A stretch of DNA of 64,000 nucleotides from Planctomycetota bacterium (GTDB lineage: Bacteria > Planctomycetota > Planctomycetia > Gemmatales > Gemmataceae), in the NCBI GenBank assembly GCA_021413735.1, contig JAIOPV010000081.1, positions 1 to 64,000 on the forward strand. The letters are read 5' to 3'. The notes beneath the pieces are model-generated. The model was not told the DNA's origin. It was given only the letters and a program-made list of their open reading frames with translations, and ran no database searches. Both the position numbers and the translations under genes were made by a program. Shown piece after piece: positions 59,913 through 64,000 of the stretch. How positions within the stretch are numbered: the stretch's first letter is position 1; each line of letters opens with the position of its first letter.

Positions 59913-62900
59913 TCATGGCGACAGATACAGGCTCAGGTCAGCGGTCGTGGTGACACCGGCAACAGCGGTCGCGGTTGTCGATGCCTTCCGCCGCGTTGCC
60001 ACTTTCTCGGCTGTCAGCGAATACGCACCCGGCTTGAGATTTGGGAACAGATACTTCCCATCCGCGTCCGTCGTCGCCTTGAAGAGAGCCATCCCGCGAG
60101 CATCGAAGAGCGTCACTTCCAGGCCAGCCTGAGGGCGATTGCCTTCTGTCAACTGACCGCCGATTGCTGCTGGCTTTTCGGGTAGTGCTTCCACCGCTTC
60201 CACCGAAGCAAACGACGACGACGATAGTCCCGCTCCATTCACGGCAACGCATGTGATGTCGGTCATGCCCAGCTTGTCGCGCGGCAACTGCACCGCCGCC
60301 GACCATCGCGTCGGGTCTGTGTCGGAACGCACCCCAGGAATCGTCACAGTGCCCGGCAACGGCTTCCCATCCGGACCAAGTTTGCCGACGAAGAACACCA
60401 CCGATGCCACGCCCGATTCGGGGTCAGTTACCTCGACGGTGACGGGTAACAGCGTTCCCTTCTTGACTTGCTCATGCAGGCCGCGAAAGTCTGGCATGGT
60501 TGGCGGCGAGTTATCGAGGATGACCGGAATTTCCTTCGTGGCAAGGACCGTCTTGTCTGCTGCGAGCAGTCTCGCAACGACCGTTCGCCGGCCGAGGAGC
60601 TGCGGAACCTCCCACGCGACCTCCCAATCCTCGATGACAGCCGCAAGATGCAGACCACCAGCCGCGCCAGGGGTAATGGTTGCATGCCTGCGACGAACCG
60701 CAGGAAGCGTGCGAACCGCTTCCTCGGTTGGCTCGCGACCCTGATCGTATCGCATCAGGCGTGCGTCGAGAGTAGCCCCCGGCGGTACACGGTCCGCACC
60801 AATGCGGAAGGCGACCGACCGACCCGGAGTAGATACCGGAGCCGACCGAAGTTCGAGATTCGGCGTTGTGTCAACAGTCGGCGAAACCGTGTCGCCGGTC
60901 CGCACGAAATCGACGTTCAGCCTGAACGCTCGCGTCACCCCATCAACGGTGACGCTGACCTGTCCCTGCCGTCTGGCTTCAGGATCGAGCACGAGACCGG
61001 AAGCGTCGAGCGTGAGTGGGCTGCTATCTGCAGGGATGCGGCCCGCGAACCGACCGGCGCGAATTCCACGCAGGCCAGGGACGTGAGCTTGATCGACCAC
61101 GAGAGTCGCGACCGATGGGGTTGTCCCCAGGTCGCGGAGGGCGCGAACGGTCACGCCCAGACGGTTCTCGGGCCGCAGCGGAAGGGCAATCGGTTCATAC
61201 GTTGCCGCTGACAATTCCACATACTCGAATGGCTCGCTAACAGCCAGCCGGAGGAAGCGAGTCTGAATCACCGTCGTTGTGTCTGTTGCGTCCAGCACAT
61301 CAAGTCGGAGCGAGCCGGGCAGGTCGAAAGACGGAGTCGCTGCGGTTGGTGATTTTGCTGGGATTGGCGCAGCACCGGCGAAGGGCACGAGCCGCGTTTC
61401 GCCGGGACCAACCAGAACCTTGGCCTCAATCGCCGCGATTCCCGCGTCCGGAGAAACTGCACGAACCATCATTTCACGCTTCGCAGTGCCGCGATTGCGG
61501 ACGAACACGAACAACGTTTCGCCAACACCCGGACGAATCCGGATGTCGTCGCCAAGCCCGACCGGATCGACCGGGACTCGATCAACAACGATCTCGACAG
61601 GGTTCACAAGGCGGCTGCCATCAATCGCAATGCGAACGAACGCCTGCCGACCACCCGAGCGTGCTTCAATCACGACTCCATCCGGGATTCGCCCCGGACT
61701 CGCGGGGTTTGCAACCTCTGCTCGCACGATGAGAGTACTGAGAGTTCCGCCACCAGCGGGGTCGGGCTTGAAGGCAGTCATCTCCGCGGTGACTCGAACG
61801 GTGTCTCCTGGCGGCAGTGCGCGAACTGTGATTGGAGCTTCGCTCAGAGGACCGGGGTGTCTCACTGTCACTCGGATTTCTGCGGTGGGGCGGGTCGCGG
61901 TCAACACAAGCGGCGGCGGTTCCTCGAAGACCATGAGCGGCGGCGGAACCACTGTATCGTTTCCAACAGCGATCTCAGCAGAGGCTACCGATTCCAGGAA
62001 ATCGCGATCGAATCCGGCTCGCGCGATCTGCCGATGAGTCACGCCGGACCAACCGAAGAACTCGGCCCACGCGGCCTGCCTCGCCATGACTCGCGGTTCG
62101 CTGCCCATCGTATCGAAACGAGTCGGCGTGAAGCCCGGAAGCAAGATCGCGAGCATGTCTCGCTGGTCGGCCGGTGCGTCTAACAGGAGGGCGTCGAAGC
62201 CCGTACTCCAGGCCCGCCCCAGACCCACCGACAGTTCCATCCACGCTGGCGAATCCGGGCCAGCGTGTCTGGCGGTCTCAAGGAGTTTGGTGAGCGGATC
62301 GATGGTTGTGGCTGGTAGCCCAGCGAAACGCAGAATCGCGATGTGGCATTCCGCACGGATGGCCACTTGAGCGGCCGTGAACCGTCGGTCAGCAACTCCT
62401 TCTTCTGAGCCATAGGGAACGATCGGTGTCTGATGAATCGCCAGGTCGTCATTCTTATCGGCCGCGAGCGTCTTTTCGGCCAACCGGCGAGCGAGGTTCT
62501 GCCCGGCTTGGTCGAGAGCGGCTCGGCTTTCCTGGTTCAACCGTGGAAGCGAGAACAGGAACTCGATACTGCGAACCAGGTCCGGCGGGGCCGATTCTGT
62601 TGCTGCTGCCGACACTGCCCAGTCAACATCCGAGGCTCCTGTCACCAGATCGAGAGCCGTCGTCAGGCTGCTCACTCCGGCGGCGGCCCGTCGGAGTTGA
62701 TCGGCCTGATCGAGTAGCCCGGCCGCATCTGCGGGGGTACTCGGCGGCATCAGAAGTTTGACCAAGTCACCCGTTGCCTTGAGACGTGTTTTCCAGAGTG
62801 GGACACGATCCGGGAAGACTTGCAGTACGGAAGCCTCAGGTACCAACCCGGTCAGCGCGTCGTCTGCGATCGGACGCCCGCTGGCGTAGGCATCCGCGAA

Positions 62901-64000
62901 CGCATTCGCGGCGGCCGCCAGCCGAATCGTGTCGTGGAACCGTTCGTGCGGTTCCGCTGTGGGAACGCTGCCCCAGAACGTTAGCAGGATCTCGCCGGTC
63001 CAGCGTGACACGGCCGCTTGCCTGAGAACCTCAGTCGTCCACGGGTAGACATCCGGGTGCGCCGCGGCTGTTTCGTACACGATCACGGCTTCAAACCCTG
63101 TCCGGGCGACCTCGGCGGGCCATTGATCCGCGGGAATCCGTCGGGCCAACTCCGCGAGTCGGCGAAGGAAGTACGTCTCGATGTACGACGGAGTGACTTT
63201 CCGCTCGGTCAATGCGCGGTCGAGCAGTTGGATGTCGGCCGCGCGACCCGCTGCGATGCGACCACGCGACACGAGTGCGGCTTCGACCGCGAACGGAGAT
63301 TTTCCGGCCACCGCTTTGACGAACGTGGCGACACCTTTCGCGATTGCGGCTTCCTGTCCGGCGGTTGGGAGTGCGGTTGCGTCGCGACCGGCGGTTAGCA
63401 AAGCATCAACAGCATCGACGACGGCTGGGTCGTCGGTGTCGCCGAGCGCTCGGGCAAGGGCGACGGACACAATCTGAGTTGGCCGCTTCGGCGCGCTCCG
63501 GGCCGCAGCCATCTCACGACTGAGCCGCGTGACGTCGATGGCCAAATCGCTGTACCCGCGATCGTTCGCTCCTCCGAACCGGCGACCCGCTTGCGCCACC
63601 CGAACACCGTCTTGCAGCCGGCGGAAAATTCGTGGCCCCTGAGATAGACTCCCATCCGTTCGCCACTGAGTGAGCGTGTTCCACCCCGTGAGTAATGCGT
63701 CGTTGAGCATCACGCCTGGGGTGGGTGTGTCGCCACCAGAAGCCGAGACCAAATCGAAGTCGGGGCCGTCGCCGAGAAGGATCGGGATCTGTCTGCGGCC
63801 CGCGTTATCTCGGACCCAGCGATCGACACGCGCTCGGAGGAACGCGGTCAGTCCTCGCACTGTGACCCGCCGACCGCTGTGATTGCTGGGGTTGTAGGGT
63901 ACAGCCGCGCCGCGCAAGCCGTTCTCGAAGTAGTAACCGAACACCGTGCGCCCGAGGATGCGGTTCCCGTAGGGGGTCTGTCCGGGGCTCGCCGAGCACA
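59913..64000 (-). CDS. Very large protein with caspase-like domain (partial, N-terminus outside window)
   Basis: At least 1361 residues are visible; the frame stays open to the window edge and the true start lies beyond it. The first visible residues (CSASPGQTPYGNRILG, then RTVFGYYFENGLRGAA) match the last part of a caspase-like domain, aligning with SCEPGERS...HGIWRHHLIEMFTG of the protein at 9947-11413. The catalytic motifs would be outside the window. Next comes a roughly 500-residue helical region, then several Ig-like or beta-sandwich segments (VDPVGLGDDIRIRPGVGETL, KKGTLLPVTVEVTDPESGVA), and a final carboxypeptidase-regulatory-like domain (GLEVTLFDARGMALFKATTD, PNLKPGAYSLTAEKVA). The lack of visible N-terminus leaves localisation open. 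It may be a receptor or protease hub of the kind expanded in planctomycetes. Confidence 0.78.
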   Translation of the reverse strand, partial: CSASPGQTPYGNRILGRTVFGYYFENGLRGAAVPYNPSNHSGRRVTVRGLTAFLRARVDRWVRDNAGRRQIPILLGDGPDFDLVSASGGDTPTPGVMLNDALLTGWNTLTQWRTDGSLSQGPRIFRRLQDGVRVAQAGRRFGGANDRGYSDLAIDVTRLSREMAAARSAPKRPTQIVSVALARALGDTDDPAVVDAVDALLTAGRDATALPTAGQEAAIAKGVATFVKAVAGKSPFAVEAALVSRGRIAAGRAADIQLLDRALTERKVTPSYIETYFLRRLAELARRIPADQWPAEVARTGFEAVIVYETAAAHPDVYPWTTEVLRQAAVSRWTGEILLTFWGSVPTAEPHERFHDTIRLAAAANAFADAYASGRPIADDALTGLVPEASVLQVFPDRVPLWKTRLKATGDLVKLLMPPSTPADAAGLLDQADQLRRAAAGVSSLTTALDLVTGASDVDWAVSAAATESAPPDLVRSIEFLFSLPRLNQESRAALDQAGQNLARRLAEKTLAADKNDDLAIHQTPIVPYGSEEGVADRRFTAAQVAIRAECHIAILRFAGLPATTIDPLTKLLETARHAGPDSPAWMELSVGLGRAWSTGFDALLLDAPADQRDMLAILLPGFTPTRFDTMGSEPRVMARQAAWAEFFGWSGVTHRQIARAGFDRDFLESVASAEIAVGNDTVVPPPLMVFEEPPPLVLTATRPTAEIRVTVRHPGPLSEAPITVRALPPGDTVRVTAEMTAFKPDPAGGGTLSTLIVRAEVANPASPGRIPDGVVIEARSGGRQAFVRIAIDGSRLVNPVEIVVDRVPVDPVGLGDDIRIRPGVGETLFVFVRNRGTAKREMMVRAVSPDAGIAAIEAKVLVGPGETRLVPFAGAAPIPAKSPTAATPSFDLPGSLRLDVLDATDTTTVIQTRFLRLAVSEPFEYVELSAATYEPIALPLRPENRLGVTVRALRDLGTTPSVATLVVDQAHVPGLRGIRAGRFAGRIPADSSPLTLDASGLVLDPEARRQGQVSVTVDGVTRAFRLNVDFVRTGDTVSPTVDTTPNLELRSAPVSTPGRSVAFRIGADRVPPGATLDARLMRYDQGREPTEEAVRTLPAVRRRHATITPGAAGGLHLAAVIEDWEVAWEVPQLLGRRTVVARLLAADKTVLATKEIPVILDNSPPTMPDFRGLHEQVKKGTLLPVTVEVTDPESGVASVVFFVGKLGPDGKPLPGTVTIPGVRSDTDPTRWSAAVQLPRDKLGMTDITCVAVNGAGLSSSSFASVEAVEALPEKPAAIGGQLTEGNRPQAGLEVTLFDARGMALFKATTDADGKYLFPNLKPGAYSLTAEKVATRRKASTTATAVAGVTTTADLSLYLSP

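Noticed and set aside
1-64000. tRNA, rRNA or integrase-type attachment sites
   Set aside because: None recognised by eye; absence is not proven without a covariance-model search.

Overview
The window is GC-rich bacterial chromosome from a planctomycete, most likely of the Gemmata group (Gemmataceae). The markers are two DUF1559 proteins with type IV pilin-like N-termini, two TIGR02996 (Gemmata repeat-companion) proteins, a DUF1592/DUF1587 cytochrome protein followed by DUF1552, LamG-rich secreted proteins, caspase-fold proteins, and many palindromic intergenic repeats. No rRNA, tRNA, CRISPR array, transposase or phage gene was recognised.

Layout. 1-11.4 kb: a sirtuin and a phosphohexomutase on the minus strand, an NHL-repeat lipoprotein, a VWA membrane protein plus MoxR ATPase operon, then a minus-strand group of a caspase-fold protein whose catalytic His and Cys appear replaced, a LamG gene interrupted by one in-frame TAG, and a TIGR02996 protein. 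11.4-24.5 kb: a stand-alone LOR/SDH (TIGR00300) protein, a lipoprotein, a DUF1559 plus small lipoprotein pair, a beta-carbonic anhydrase, a STAS protein, a 2074-residue LamG protein with an A-B-A-B domain duplication, and an Ldh2-type dehydrogenase. 24.7-32.3 kb: a DUF1592-DUF1552 operon, an SDR-cupin operon, and a second DUF1559 plus lipoprotein pair. 32.7-44.9 kb: a sortilin-type propeller with two inserted PDZ domains, an S9 peptidase, a zinc-ribbon membrane protein with acidic/basic repeats, an AzgA-type purine permease, a small HTH-like ORF, a fatty acid desaturase and an unknown protein. 45.1-48.8 kb: sdhC-sdhA-sdhB, with paired heptameric repeats between sdhA and sdhB. 49-56.8 kb: part of a type VI secretion system, with tssL, a short tssM and a TIGR02996 gene reading left and tssK-tssH reading right from a shared 105-bp gap. 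57-64 kb: a cysteine-rich HEAT-like secreted protein, a porin-like outer membrane protein, and a very large protein cut by the window edge that begins within a caspase-like domain.

The most notable points are the type VI fragment, whose TssM stops right after its third membrane segment with no periplasmic domain and a degenerate P-loop, the apparently dead caspase, and the dense set of at least eight palindromic repeat families, most of them placed just after stop codons. I did not find one wholly new system that the sequence proves. Function calls rest on motifs read by eye, without database searches.
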